From the NCBI RefSeq assembly GCF_900094945.1, contig NZ_FMAQ01000001.1, positions 186,001 to 250,000 on the forward strand: a stretch of DNA of 64,000 bases. Reading direction: 5' to 3'. A model generated the notes under the pieces. The model had not been told where the DNA came from and made no database searches. It saw only the letters and a list, made by a program, of their open reading frames with translations. The DNA comes from Gilliamella bombicola. Its GTDB lineage: Bacteria; Pseudomonadota; Gammaproteobacteria; Enterobacterales; Orbaceae. This document shows positions 56,584 through 64,000 of this stretch, one piece after another (the first letter of the stretch is position 1; every line of letters starts with the position of its first letter). A program made the translations under genes and the position numbers.

Positions 56584-57228
56584 ATGTTAAACAAATTTAA
56601 AACAACCATTTTTTTAGTATTAGCTTTATTGTTTAGTTCTACAGCCTTTGCTGAAAACGATCCCTATAAAGAAATGCAAGTTGCTGCTGATAAGATTTTT
56701 AGCACTATGAATGCACAATCCGCAGCATTAAAATCAAATCCTAACAAACTCAAAGAGATTGTAAAATCAGATCTGTTACCTTATGTGCAAGTAAAATATG
56801 CTGGCGCATTGATTTTAGGTAATTATTATAAAAGTGCAACAGAGGCACAACGCACGGCTTATTTTGAAGCTTTTGAAAACTACCTTGTACAAGCTTTCGC
56901 TCAAGCATTATCTATGTATAATGGTCAAACCTATCAAGTTGAATCGCCTAAAGATTTAACTGGCAAAACACTTATTTCTATTCGTGTTTTATTAAATCAA
57001 CCGGATAAAAATCAACAACCATTGCGTATTGATTTTCAATGGCGTAAAAACTCTATCACAGGCGAATGGAAAGCTTATGATTTAGTTGCTGAAGGTGTAA
57101 GCATGATCACCACAAAACAAAATGAGTGGTCAACTATTTTACGTCAAGATGGTATTGATGCATTAACCAAACAATTAACTGAACTTTCAAATCGCAATAT
57201 TGATCCAAATGCTAAACAAAAAGGTTAG
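56584..57228 (+). CDS. mlaC: Mla periplasmic phospholipid shuttle MlaC
   Basis: The 214-residue protein has a signal peptide (1-23, ending AFAEN) and an MlaC domain with DLLPYVQVKYAGALILG and YFEAFENYLVQAF. The C-terminal YDLVAEGVSMITTKQNEWSTIL completes the lipid-binding fold. It carries phospholipid between the outer-membrane MlaA-porin complex and MlaFEDB. Confidence 0.95.
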   Translation: MLNKFKTTIFLVLALLFSSTAFAENDPYKEMQVAADKIFSTMNAQSAALKSNPNKLKEIVKSDLLPYVQVKYAGALILGNYYKSATEAQRTAYFEAFENYLVQAFAQALSMYNGQTYQVESPKDLTGKTLISIRVLLNQPDKNQQPLRIDFQWRKNSITGEWKAYDLVAEGVSMITTKQNEWSTILRQDGIDALTKQLTELSNRNIDPNAKQKG

Positions 57229-57234
57229 TCGATA

Positions 57235-57507
57235 ATGTCGCGAATCAAAACAGAAAAACAACAAGATATATTATGTTTACAGGGTGAACTTGATGTTCAC
57301 TCCTTAAACGACTTATGGTCAACACAAGACTCTATTTTAAATGGTATAAAATGCATTGATGTAGAGCAACTTACTCGGGTTGACTCTTCAGGGCTCGCGA
57401 CGTTAATTTACTTTTGCAATAAATATCATGTCAAACTCAAAGGTATTAACCCTCAATTGCAAACGCTCATTACCTTGTATGATTTACAACCTGTAATCAA
57501 CGTTTAA
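57235..57507 (+). CDS. mlaB: STAS-domain protein MlaB
   Basis: The 90-residue protein is a single STAS domain (LCLQGELDVHSLNDLW, VEQLTRVDSSGLATLIYF with the key Ser-Thr-like SSG loop). It binds the MlaF ATPase and is needed for its activity. It follows mlaC by six bases and completes the mlaFEDCB order. Confidence 0.92.
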   Translation: MSRIKTEKQQDILCLQGELDVHSLNDLWSTQDSILNGIKCIDVEQLTRVDSSGLATLIYFCNKYHVKLKGINPQLQTLITLYDLQPVINV

Positions 57508-57612
57508 AATAGATTAGGTTTTGTACTGAGACACTGAGCTAAAAAACGATACTACAACAAAGAGTTAACAAAAAAATAGTCCTTACATTTATATTAATGA
57601 TGAGTATTACTA

Positions 57613-57870
57613 ATGAATAAACAAGAAATTATAGATAAATTAAAAAGTTCGCTTGAACTTGATGACGTACATGTCCTAACCGACGATGGTAGCCATTTTC
57701 AAGTTATTGCTGTCGGTGAATTATTTGCCGATTTAAGTCGCGTAAAAAAACAACAAGCAATTTATGCCCCTTTGGCAGAATTCATCCATGACAACCGTAT
57801 TCATGCTCTTTCTATAAAAACTTATACCCCTACTGAATGGCAACGCGAACGCAAATTGATGGGATTATAA
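57613..57870 (+). CDS. ibaG: BolA-family protein IbaG (YrbA)
   Basis: The 85-residue BolA-like protein has the [16 protein letters not shown] block with the conserved His and the [20 protein letters not shown] helix. IbaG coordinates Fe-S clusters with monothiol glutaredoxin and responds to acid. In E. coli ibaG is followed by murA. Here prlC follows, so murA has moved. Confidence 0.93.
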   Translation: MNKQEIIDKLKSSLELDDVHVLTDDGSHFQVIAVGELFADLSRVKKQQAIYAPLAEFIHDNRIHALSIKTYTPTEWQRERKLMGL

Positions 57871-57965
57871 TGCTTCCCAAGTATAACATTCTCTTGAATT
57901 AACTGAATTTGCCACCATATTATATTCTATCAATAGACAACCCATGTGTATAAAGGTATCGCTAC

Positions 57966-59993
57966 ATGACTAATCCATTATTAACAGATGCACCATTACC
58001 ACTTTTTTCAAAAATTAAACCCGAGCATGTTTTACCTGCTATACAAGAAACTCTAAAAAACTGCAGAAATACAATTGAAACAGTACTAAAACAAAATAGC
58101 CAATACACTTGGGATAACTTAATCCAACCAATTGATGAAGTGGACGAAAAATTTGGTCGAGCTTGGTCGCCAGTTAGCCATCTTAATTCAGTTAAAAATA
58201 GCCCTGAATTACGTGAAGCTTATGAAGCTTGTCTGCCATTATTATCTGAATACAGCACATGGGTTGGACAACATAAACCTTTATATCAAGCCTATAAACA
58301 ACTCAAAGAAAGCGAACAATATGCGACGTTAAGCAAAGCACAGAAAAAAGTTATTGATAATGCATTACGTGATTTTGAATTATCTGGAATTGGCTTACCT
58401 GATGATAAACAAAAACGCTACGGTGAAATTGTCGCAAAATTATCAGAATTATCCTCAAAATATAGCAATAATGTACTTGATGCGACCATGGGGTGGTCAA
58501 AATTAATTACTGATATCAAAGAACTCTCTGGCATGCCTGAAAGTGCGCTTGCTGCAGCTAAAGAACAAGCAAAAATAAAAGGCGAAGAGGGTTGGTTACT
58601 GACTTTAGATATGCCAAGTTACCTTCCTGTTATGACTTATTGTGATAACCGTGATTTACGATTTGAACTTTATCAAGCCTATACGACTCGTGCATCAGAT
58701 CAAGGCCCTCATGCTGGTAAGTGGGATAATACAGAGATCATTAAACAAATCTTAATGCTACGTCATGAACTTGCACAATTACTAGGCTTCAATACTTATG
58801 CTGATAAATCACTTGCAACAAAAATGGCTGAATCTACCTCGCAAGTCATCGAATTTTTAAATGATTTAGCAATTAAAGCTAAACCTCAAGGCGAAAAAGA
58901 GCTAGCTGAACTTAAACGTTATGCTTATGAGTTTTTTGGTGCTAGTGATATCAAGCCATGGGATGTGGCTTATTATAGTGAAAAACAAAAGCAATATTTA
59001 TACAGCATTAACGATGAAGAGTTGCGTCCTTATTTTCCACAGCAAAGAGTAATTAGTGGTTTATTTGAGGTAGTACACCGCATCTTTGGTATTACAGCCA
59101 AAGAGCGACAAGGCGTTGAAGTTTGGGATCCTGAAGTGAAATTTTATGATCTGTTTGCCGCTAATGGTGAATTAAAAGGTAGCTTCTATCTTGATTTATA
59201 TGCACGCGAACACAAGCGTGGTGGCGCTTGGATGGATGATTGTATTGGTCGTATGCGTTTTGCTGATGGACATGTACAAAAACCGGTTGCCTATTTAACC
59301 TGTAACTTTAATCGCCCGGTTGGCGACAAACCAGCGCTATTTACGCACGATGAAGTCACCACCCTATTTCATGAGTTTGGTCATGGTTTACACCACATGT
59401 TAACCGAAATTGATACTTCATCTGTCGCAGGTATTAATGGTGTACCTTGGGATGCGGTTGAATTACCTAGTCAATTCTTAGAAAACTGGTGTTGGCAACC
59501 CGAAGCGCTTGCATTTATATCAGGACATTATCAAACTGGCGAACCACTGCCAGCAGAAATGTTAGAAAAAATGCTAGATGCTAAAAACTACCAAGCCGCG
59601 CTATTTATTTTACGTCAATTGGAATTTGGTCTATTTGACTTTAAATTACATACACAAAAAGATCCTGATATTTTAAACACATTAGCCGAAGTAAGACAGC
59701 AAGTCGCCGTTGTGCCTACCGTTGAATGGGGTCGATTCCCACATGCATTTAGTCATATTTTTGCGGGAGGTTATGCTGCTGGTTATTACAGCTATTTATG
59801 GGCAGAAGTATTATCTGCTGATGCATTTTCACGTTTTGAAGAAGAAGGCATTTTCAACGCTAAAACGGGAAATGCCTTTCTTGATAACATCTTATCGCAA
59901 GGCGGTAGCGATGAACCAATGACACTATTTAAAAACTTCCGAGGTCGCGAACCTCAACTTGAAGCATTACTTCGACATTATGGCATCCACTAG
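57966..59993 (+). CDS. prlC: Oligopeptidase A
   Basis: The 675-residue M3 zinc metallopeptidase degrades oligopeptides and signal-peptide fragments in the cytosol. The zinc motif is [11 protein letters not shown] (about 469-479), with the third ligand in [16 protein letters not shown]. It is full length (E. coli 680). It overlaps the start of rsmJ, the same pairing as in E. coli. Confidence 0.96.
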   Translation: MTNPLLTDAPLPLFSKIKPEHVLPAIQETLKNCRNTIETVLKQNSQYTWDNLIQPIDEVDEKFGRAWSPVSHLNSVKNSPELREAYEACLPLLSEYSTWVGQHKPLYQAYKQLKESEQYATLSKAQKKVIDNALRDFELSGIGLPDDKQKRYGEIVAKLSELSSKYSNNVLDATMGWSKLITDIKELSGMPESALAAAKEQAKIKGEEGWLLTLDMPSYLPVMTYCDNRDLRFELYQAYTTRASDQGPHAGKWDNTEIIKQILMLRHELAQLLGFNTYADKSLATKMAESTSQVIEFLNDLAIKAKPQGEKELAELKRYAYEFFGASDIKPWDVAYYSEKQKQYLYSINDEELRPYFPQQRVISGLFEVVHRIFGITAKERQGVEVWDPEVKFYDLFAANGELKGSFYLDLYAREHKRGGAWMDDCIGRMRFADGHVQKPVAYLTCNFNRPVGDKPALFTHDEVTTLFHEFGHGLHHMLTEIDTSSVAGINGVPWDAVELPSQFLENWCWQPEALAFISGHYQTGEPLPAEMLEKMLDAKNYQAALFILRQLEFGLFDFKLHTQKDPDILNTLAEVRQQVAVVPTVEWGRFPHAFSHIFAGGYAAGYYSYLWAEVLSADAFSRFEEEGIFNAKTGNAFLDNILSQGGSDEPMTLFKNFRGREPQLEALLRHYGIH

Positions 59994-60711
59994 TCCTAAC
60001 TTAGCTCAGCTAAAATTATTAGCTGAGCAGTGGTTATCGGCAAATGCCGATCTACCGTTCACTCTGGTTACCCAAAACAATCAACTTGAATTACAAAAGA
60101 CAGACGAACCCAAATTAGGTTCGATATGTGTTAATTTCGTTTCAGGAACAATGGCTCATCGTCGTCAATTTGGTGGTGGTCGCGGCGAAGCGATTGCGAA
60201 AGCGGTTGGTGTCAAAGGTAAGTATTTACCTACCGTTGTTGATACCACAGCAGGGCTTGGTCGAGATGCCTTTGTTTTAGCATCTATTGGCTGTCATGTT
60301 ACTATGTTTGAGCGGCATCCTGTCGTTGCTGCATTATTAGAAGATGGTTTACAGCGTGCCTATCAAGATCTCCATATTGGTAGTTGGCTTGAGCAGCATT
60401 TACGTTTAATTTATCATTCAAGCATTGAGGGATTAATTACTTACCCAGATAAACCCGATGTGATTTATCTCGACCCCATGTTTCCACATCGTCAAAAAAG
60501 TGCACTTGTCAAAAAAGAGATGCGCATATTCCAACAACTAGTTGGTAGTGATAATGATGCTGATAGTTTATTAGAACCAGCAAGAAAATTAGCAAAAAAA
60601 CGAGTGGTAGTAAAAAGGCCAGATTATGCGCCGTTTTTAGCTGATCAAAGACCGACGGCCGAAATTAAAACAAAAAATCACCGTTTTGATATATATACAC
60701 CTTTAAAGTAA
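59980..60711 (+). CDS. rsmJ: 16S rRNA m2G1516 methyltransferase
   Basis: The 243-residue SAM-dependent methyltransferase matches E. coli Rsm[38 protein letters not shown], the SAM-site [13 protein letters not shown] and [18 protein letters not shown] choose the ATG at 59980, inside the last codons of prlC; an upstream in-frame TTG (59959) is also possible. Neither has a strong ribosome binding site, so coupling to prlC translation is likely. Confidence 0.92.
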   Translation: MASTSPNLAQLKLLAEQWLSANADLPFTLVTQNNQLELQKTDEPKLGSICVNFVSGTMAHRRQFGGGRGEAIAKAVGVKGKYLPTVVDTTAGLGRDAFVLASIGCHVTMFERHPVVAALLEDGLQRAYQDLHIGSWLEQHLRLIYHSSIEGLITYPDKPDVIYLDPMFPHRQKSALVKKEMRIFQQLVGSDNDADSLLEPARKLAKKRVVVKRPDYAPFLADQRPTAEIKTKNHRFDIYTPLK

Positions 60712-60732
60712 TAGAGGAACACGTTTTAAATT

Positions 60733-61422
60733 ATGCGATTAGATAAATTTCTTGCTCATCATTTAGGTGCCAGTCGCACGATTGTCACCAAAGAACTCAA
60801 AGCTAAAAAAGTGACTGTCGATGGTGAGGTTATAAAATCAGGCGCTTATCAATTATCGCCAAAACAGATTGTTCATTATGATGGTTATCAAATCGAACAA
60901 GTTACCAGCCAACGCTATTTCATGCTCAATAAGCCTCAAGGCTATGTTTGTTCAACCGATGATCCTGACCATCCCACTATTCTTTATTTTATTGATGAGC
61001 CGATACCTGAAAAATTACATGCAGCTGGCAGGCTTGATCTTGATACGACAGGACTGGTATTGCTGACCGATGATGGAAAATGGTCACACCGAATTACATC
61101 ACCCAAGCATCATTGTGAAAAAGTCTATGCCGTCACGGTTGAACAACCATTAGGCATTGAACTGATTGATATATTTAACAATGGCATTCAATTAAAAAGT
61201 GAGAAATCACTCACTAAACCAGCTAAATTACATATTATCGATGATTTTCACGCTGAACTAACCATTAGTGAAGGTCGATATCATCAAGTTAAACGCATGT
61301 TTGCAGCGGTCAATAATCATGTTGTTGCGTTGCATCGCAAACAGATAGGCAAAGTAATCCTAGATATACCTGAAGGGGAATATCGACCACTTACACAAGA
61401 TGAAATCGACTCGTTTAATTGA
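60733..61422 (+). CDS. rsuA: 16S rRNA pseudouridine(516) synthase
   Basis: The 229-residue enzyme has an N-terminal S4 domain ([15 protein letters not shown]) and the RsuA-family catalytic domain with [19 protein letters not shown] (catalytic Asp) and the [19 protein letters not shown] block. It isomerises U516 of 16S rRNA. The Bcr-type gene follows, as in E. coli. Confidence 0.95.
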   Translation: MRLDKFLAHHLGASRTIVTKELKAKKVTVDGEVIKSGAYQLSPKQIVHYDGYQIEQVTSQRYFMLNKPQGYVCSTDDPDHPTILYFIDEPIPEKLHAAGRLDLDTTGLVLLTDDGKWSHRITSPKHHCEKVYAVTVEQPLGIELIDIFNNGIQLKSEKSLTKPAKLHIIDDFHAELTISEGRYHQVKRMFAAVNNHVVALHRKQIGKVILDIPEGEYRPLTQDEIDSFN

Positions 61423-61555
61423 TACGTACAATTTACAGAGATCTGAACCACAACTTTTCATTTAGATAATTAAAGATTTTTTAAATAATTTTGTGTCATT
61501 GATTGTCCCGCATTTTGTTATGTGCATTTTGAATAAAATTTGAAGGAAGTACGAC

Positions 61556-62797
61556 GTGCCAACCCAAAATACTTTAGTTAATCTTAAAATATCTAAACAA
61601 GCACTTATTTTTATTCTTGGATTACTCTCTATGTTAATGCCTTTATCCATAGACATGTATTTACCAAGTATGCCAACTATTGCTCGTGATTTTAATGTAG
61701 CTGATTCGGCTGTACAGCTAACAATTAGCTGCTATTTATTAGGATTTTCTGTTGGTCAACTTTTATTTGGACCACTCACAGACAGTTATGGACGACGTAA
61801 CGTATTAATTTTTGGTCTAATTATTTTTATAGTTGCAGCGTTAAGCTGTGGTATTGCAGTCAATATTAATCAATTAATCACGGCTCGCTTTTTTCATGGC
61901 ATTGCGGCAGCAGCAACAACAATTGTAATAAATGCGCTAATGAAAGATATTTATCGTGATCGTGATGAATTTTCTAAAATGATGTCGTTTGTGATGCTAA
62001 TATCTAATGTTGCCCCTTTATTAGCGCCAATTATTGGTGGATTTATTTTATATTGGTTCAATTGGCAAGCCAATTTCTACACTATAAGCCTAATTGCTTT
62101 AACCTGCTTTGGTCTAGTCATCACCTTTATTCCGGAAACACTAGCAAAAACAAAACGTGATAAATTTAGCTTAATTCGCATTTTAAATAATTTCATTACG
62201 CTATTCCGCCATAAACAAGTATTAATTTATATGATGATAGGTGCATTTTCTGGTGCGGGATTGTTTTCATTTTTAAGCTTAGGGCCTTTTGTTTATATGA
62301 ACCTGCACGGTGTTGCATCAATTAATTTTGGTTACTACTTTGCGTTCAATATCATAGTTATGGTCCTAATGAATACATTAAATAGCCGTTTTGTAAAACA
62401 TGTTGGCTCTATTAAAATGATGCGCTTAGGCCTGTCGCTCCAATTTATTATGGCAATAGGACTGATGATCGTCACGTTCTTTAATTTGGGGTTTGCCTAT
62501 CTTGTTGCTTGTGTTGCTGGTTATATCGGTTGTATGTCAACCATTGGTGGCAATAGCATGGCAATCATTTTAGACTTTTACCCCCATATTGCAGGCACGG
62601 CGTCTTCTCTTGCCGGTACGATTCGATTTGCCGTTGCAGGGGCAATGGGTATATTATTATCAATATTAGTCTCAACGCATACTGCTGCAACTATAACGAT
62701 CGACAATACAACAGAATGGCTAATGGTTGGCTCTATGGTGTTATGTAATTTCCTTTCTGTTGGATTATTTTTAAGGATCAAAAACATCAAAAGGTAA
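61556..62797 (+). CDS. bcr: Bcr/CflA-family multidrug MFS exporter, GTG start
   Basis: The 413-residue protein has twelve membrane helices. Family features are MPLSIDMYLPSMPTIARDF (about 23-41), LLFGPLTDSYGRRNVLIFG (MFS loop) and the FIPETLAKTKR block at the middle. Bcr exports bicyclomycin and other compounds, and sometimes cysteine. The GTG start at 61556 is supported by GAAGGAAG. The rsuA-bcr order is conserved with E. coli. Confidence 0.9.
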   Translation: MPTQNTLVNLKISKQALIFILGLLSMLMPLSIDMYLPSMPTIARDFNVADSAVQLTISCYLLGFSVGQLLFGPLTDSYGRRNVLIFGLIIFIVAALSCGIAVNINQLITARFFHGIAAAATTIVINALMKDIYRDRDEFSKMMSFVMLISNVAPLLAPIIGGFILYWFNWQANFYTISLIALTCFGLVITFIPETLAKTKRDKFSLIRILNNFITLFRHKQVLIYMMIGAFSGAGLFSFLSLGPFVYMNLHGVASINFGYYFAFNIIVMVLMNTLNSRFVKHVGSIKMMRLGLSLQFIMAIGLMIVTFFNLGFAYLVACVAGYIGCMSTIGGNSMAIILDFYPHIAGTASSLAGTIRFAVAGAMGILLSILVSTHTAATITIDNTTEWLMVGSMVLCNFLSVGLFLRIKNIKR

Positions 62798-62802
62798 TAG
62801 TA

Positions 62803-63327
62803 ATGATTTATCAACTAGGTAATTTACATCCACAAATTCATCAAAATTGTTTTATCGCAAAATCTGCCGATATTATTGGTGATGTTGTTTTACAAGAAGG
62901 TGTCTCTATCTGGTTTAATGCTGTTTTACGGGGTGATATTGCACCGATCAGCATTGGAAAAAATAGTAACGTACAAGATAACTGCACAATACACCTTGAA
63001 ACCGACATCCCTTGCATTGTTGGCGAAAACGTCACTATCGGTCACAACGTCATTCTTCATAGCTGTACGATTGAAGATAATGTACTAATTGGTATGGGCA
63101 GTACAATTCTCAATAACGCTAAAATCGCAAAAAACTGCTTAGTAGGTGCTAATTCACTAGTTACCCATTCGCTTCCTTATGAAGAAGGATGTCTTATTAT
63201 GGGATCACCAGCGAAAATTATCCGCAAATTGACCGAAGCAGAAATCAACGGCAATATAAAAAATGCACAACATTATGTACAAAATGGAAAACGATTTAAC
63301 CAAAATCTAACCCCTGTTAATTCATAA
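62803..63327 (+). CDS. Gamma-carbonic-anhydrase-like hexapeptide protein (YrdA/PaaY type)
   Basis: The 174-residue left-handed beta-helix protein has hexapeptide repeats from about residue 12 to 130. It has the metal-ligand pattern of gamma-carbonic anhydrases: a His in DNCTIHLE (about 66) and two in TIGHNVILHSC (about 86-91). It starts five bases after bcr ends, so the two may be co-transcribed. Activity as a carbonic anhydrase is not certain, because YrdA-like proteins often lack it. Confidence 0.87.
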   Translation: MIYQLGNLHPQIHQNCFIAKSADIIGDVVLQEGVSIWFNAVLRGDIAPISIGKNSNVQDNCTIHLETDIPCIVGENVTIGHNVILHSCTIEDNVLIGMGSTILNNAKIAKNCLVGANSLVTHSLPYEEGCLIMGSPAKIIRKLTEAEINGNIKNAQHYVQNGKRFNQNLTPVNS

Positions 63328-63439
63328 CAACACTATTGATAATAATAAATGCGGTTTTATCTTTTATTCGCTCTTTGAGAGAGTGCAATTTATGATAAAA
63401 TGCCCACAATTTTAATAGCGACAATGTTTAGGTACGTGT

Positions 63440-64000
63440 TTGAAAAAGCCCAAAATTACAAGAAAACAAATTACAACTCAATTTATTCTATTTATAATAA
63501 TCGGGTTAGCTGTTTGTTTATTTTTATCACAGTACAGTTACGATCCGTCTGATCCTGGTTGGTCTCGTACTGCTTGGCACGATCCTATTAGTAATTTTGG
63601 CGGTTATATTGGCGCATATACCTGCGATATTCTTTTTCAATTTTTAGGTTTTATCGCTTATAGCCTACCTTTCATTGTTATTTTTATTTGTTTACAGTCA
63701 ATTGTCTATTTTTACAAGCATGCTAATGAGCCTATTAACTACTTTAGTCTTTCATTTCGGATTATTGGAGTTTTAGCGTTTATATTTAGTGCTACAGGAT
63801 TTTTTGCTTTAAATATTCGTGATTCTGAACAGTTTGAAGCTGGTGGTTATTTGGGTGCGATAGTCATCGAAAGCCTTTTACCCATTATAAATAACGTTGC
63901 TTTATCATTCATTCTTCTTGGAACTTGCCTAGCCTGTGTCACGTTATTAACTGGATTATCATGGCTCAATCTAATCGAAAAATTAGGTGCTTTTGTCATG
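63440..64000 (+). CDS. ftsK: DNA translocase FtsK, N-terminal part cut by window edge
   Basis: The frame from TTG at 63440 runs open to the window end (187 codons). The product starts with a basic N-terminus, then four membrane helices (about residues 14-32, 65-92, 107-128 and 152-175). The sequence YDPSDPGWS (about 34-42) is typical of the FtsK N-terminal divisome domain. TAGG precedes the TTG by six bases. The motor domain lies beyond the window. Confidence 0.9.
   Translation, partial: MKKPKITRKQITTQFILFIIIGLAVCLFLSQYSYDPSDPGWSRTAWHDPISNFGGYIGAYTCDILFQFLGFIAYSLPFIVIFICLQSIVYFYKHANEPINYFSLSFRIIGVLAFIFSATGFFALNIRDSEQFEAGGYLGAIVIESLLPIINNVALSFILLGTCLACVTLLTGLSWLNLIEKLGAFVM

Overview
The window looks like chromosomal core DNA of an AT-rich gammaproteobacterium related to, but distinct from, Enterobacteriaceae and Pasteurellaceae. 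Many proteins are very close to E. coli counterparts (Gor, GmhA, TrpS, PncB, PepN), and several E. coli gene orders survive (aroK-damX-dam-rpe-gph-trpS, ubiE-ubiB-tatABC, gmhA-yafJ, asnS-porin with pncB/pepN, mlaFEDCB-ibaG, prlC-rsmJ, rsuA-bcr). Base composition is low-GC throughout. My best guess is the order Orbales (Gilliamella-like insect gut symbionts). This is inferred from gene content and composition, not from a marker-gene comparison. I see no phage, transposase, CRISPR array, rRNA or tRNA gene.

Region 1 (1-7,450, minus strand): a complete iron-uptake operon of the FetMP/P19 type. It holds a SagB-like nitroreductase, an FTR1 permease, periplasmic P19, a DUF2318 membrane Fe-S/redox protein, two FtsX-type permeases, an ABC ATPase and a DUF4418 protein cut by the window edge. 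A Fur-like site and a promoter precede it. Region 2 (7,573-10,777): an LTA-synthase-like phosphoglycerol transferase, a LysE/RhtB exporter and GutQ. Region 3 (10,963-15,702): the aroK-damX-dam-rpe-gph-trpS cluster, from which aroB is missing. Region 4 (15,796-19,598): trkA, then a TPP riboswitch controlling thiM-thiE-thiD (thiamine salvage).

Region 5 (19,671-30,342): more variable. It holds small envelope proteins and lipoproteins without clear homologues, an orphan metal-binding HMA protein, an AI-2E-family permease flanked by a 155-bp-period direct repeat and inverted repeats, mnmE, a DUF218 protein, tag, an MHS-family transporter and gor. Region 6 (30,519-38,863, minus): hldE, tatCBA, ubiB, ubiE (no ubiJ), a NadR homologue whose kinase half has lost its P-loop, a TrmH-family methyltransferase with a damaged motif 2, nusB and ribH.

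Region 7 (39,259-50,835): gmhA-yafJ, mdtH, mgsA, two tandem general porins, asnS, pncB and pepN. Region 8 (50,965-64,000): a rhodanese, metQ divergent from metNI, mlaFEDCB-ibaG, prlC-rsmJ, rsuA-bcr, a gamma-carbonic-anhydrase-like protein and the start of ftsK.

The strongest unusual signals are the intact riboswitch switching helices before thiM, the kinase-dead-looking NadR, the damaged YfiF-like SPOUT motif, the missing aroB and ubiJ in otherwise conserved clusters, the repeat family around the AI-2E permease, and hairpins inside or next to operons. I found no clearly novel multi-gene system. The nitroreductase-headed iron operon is the closest candidate.
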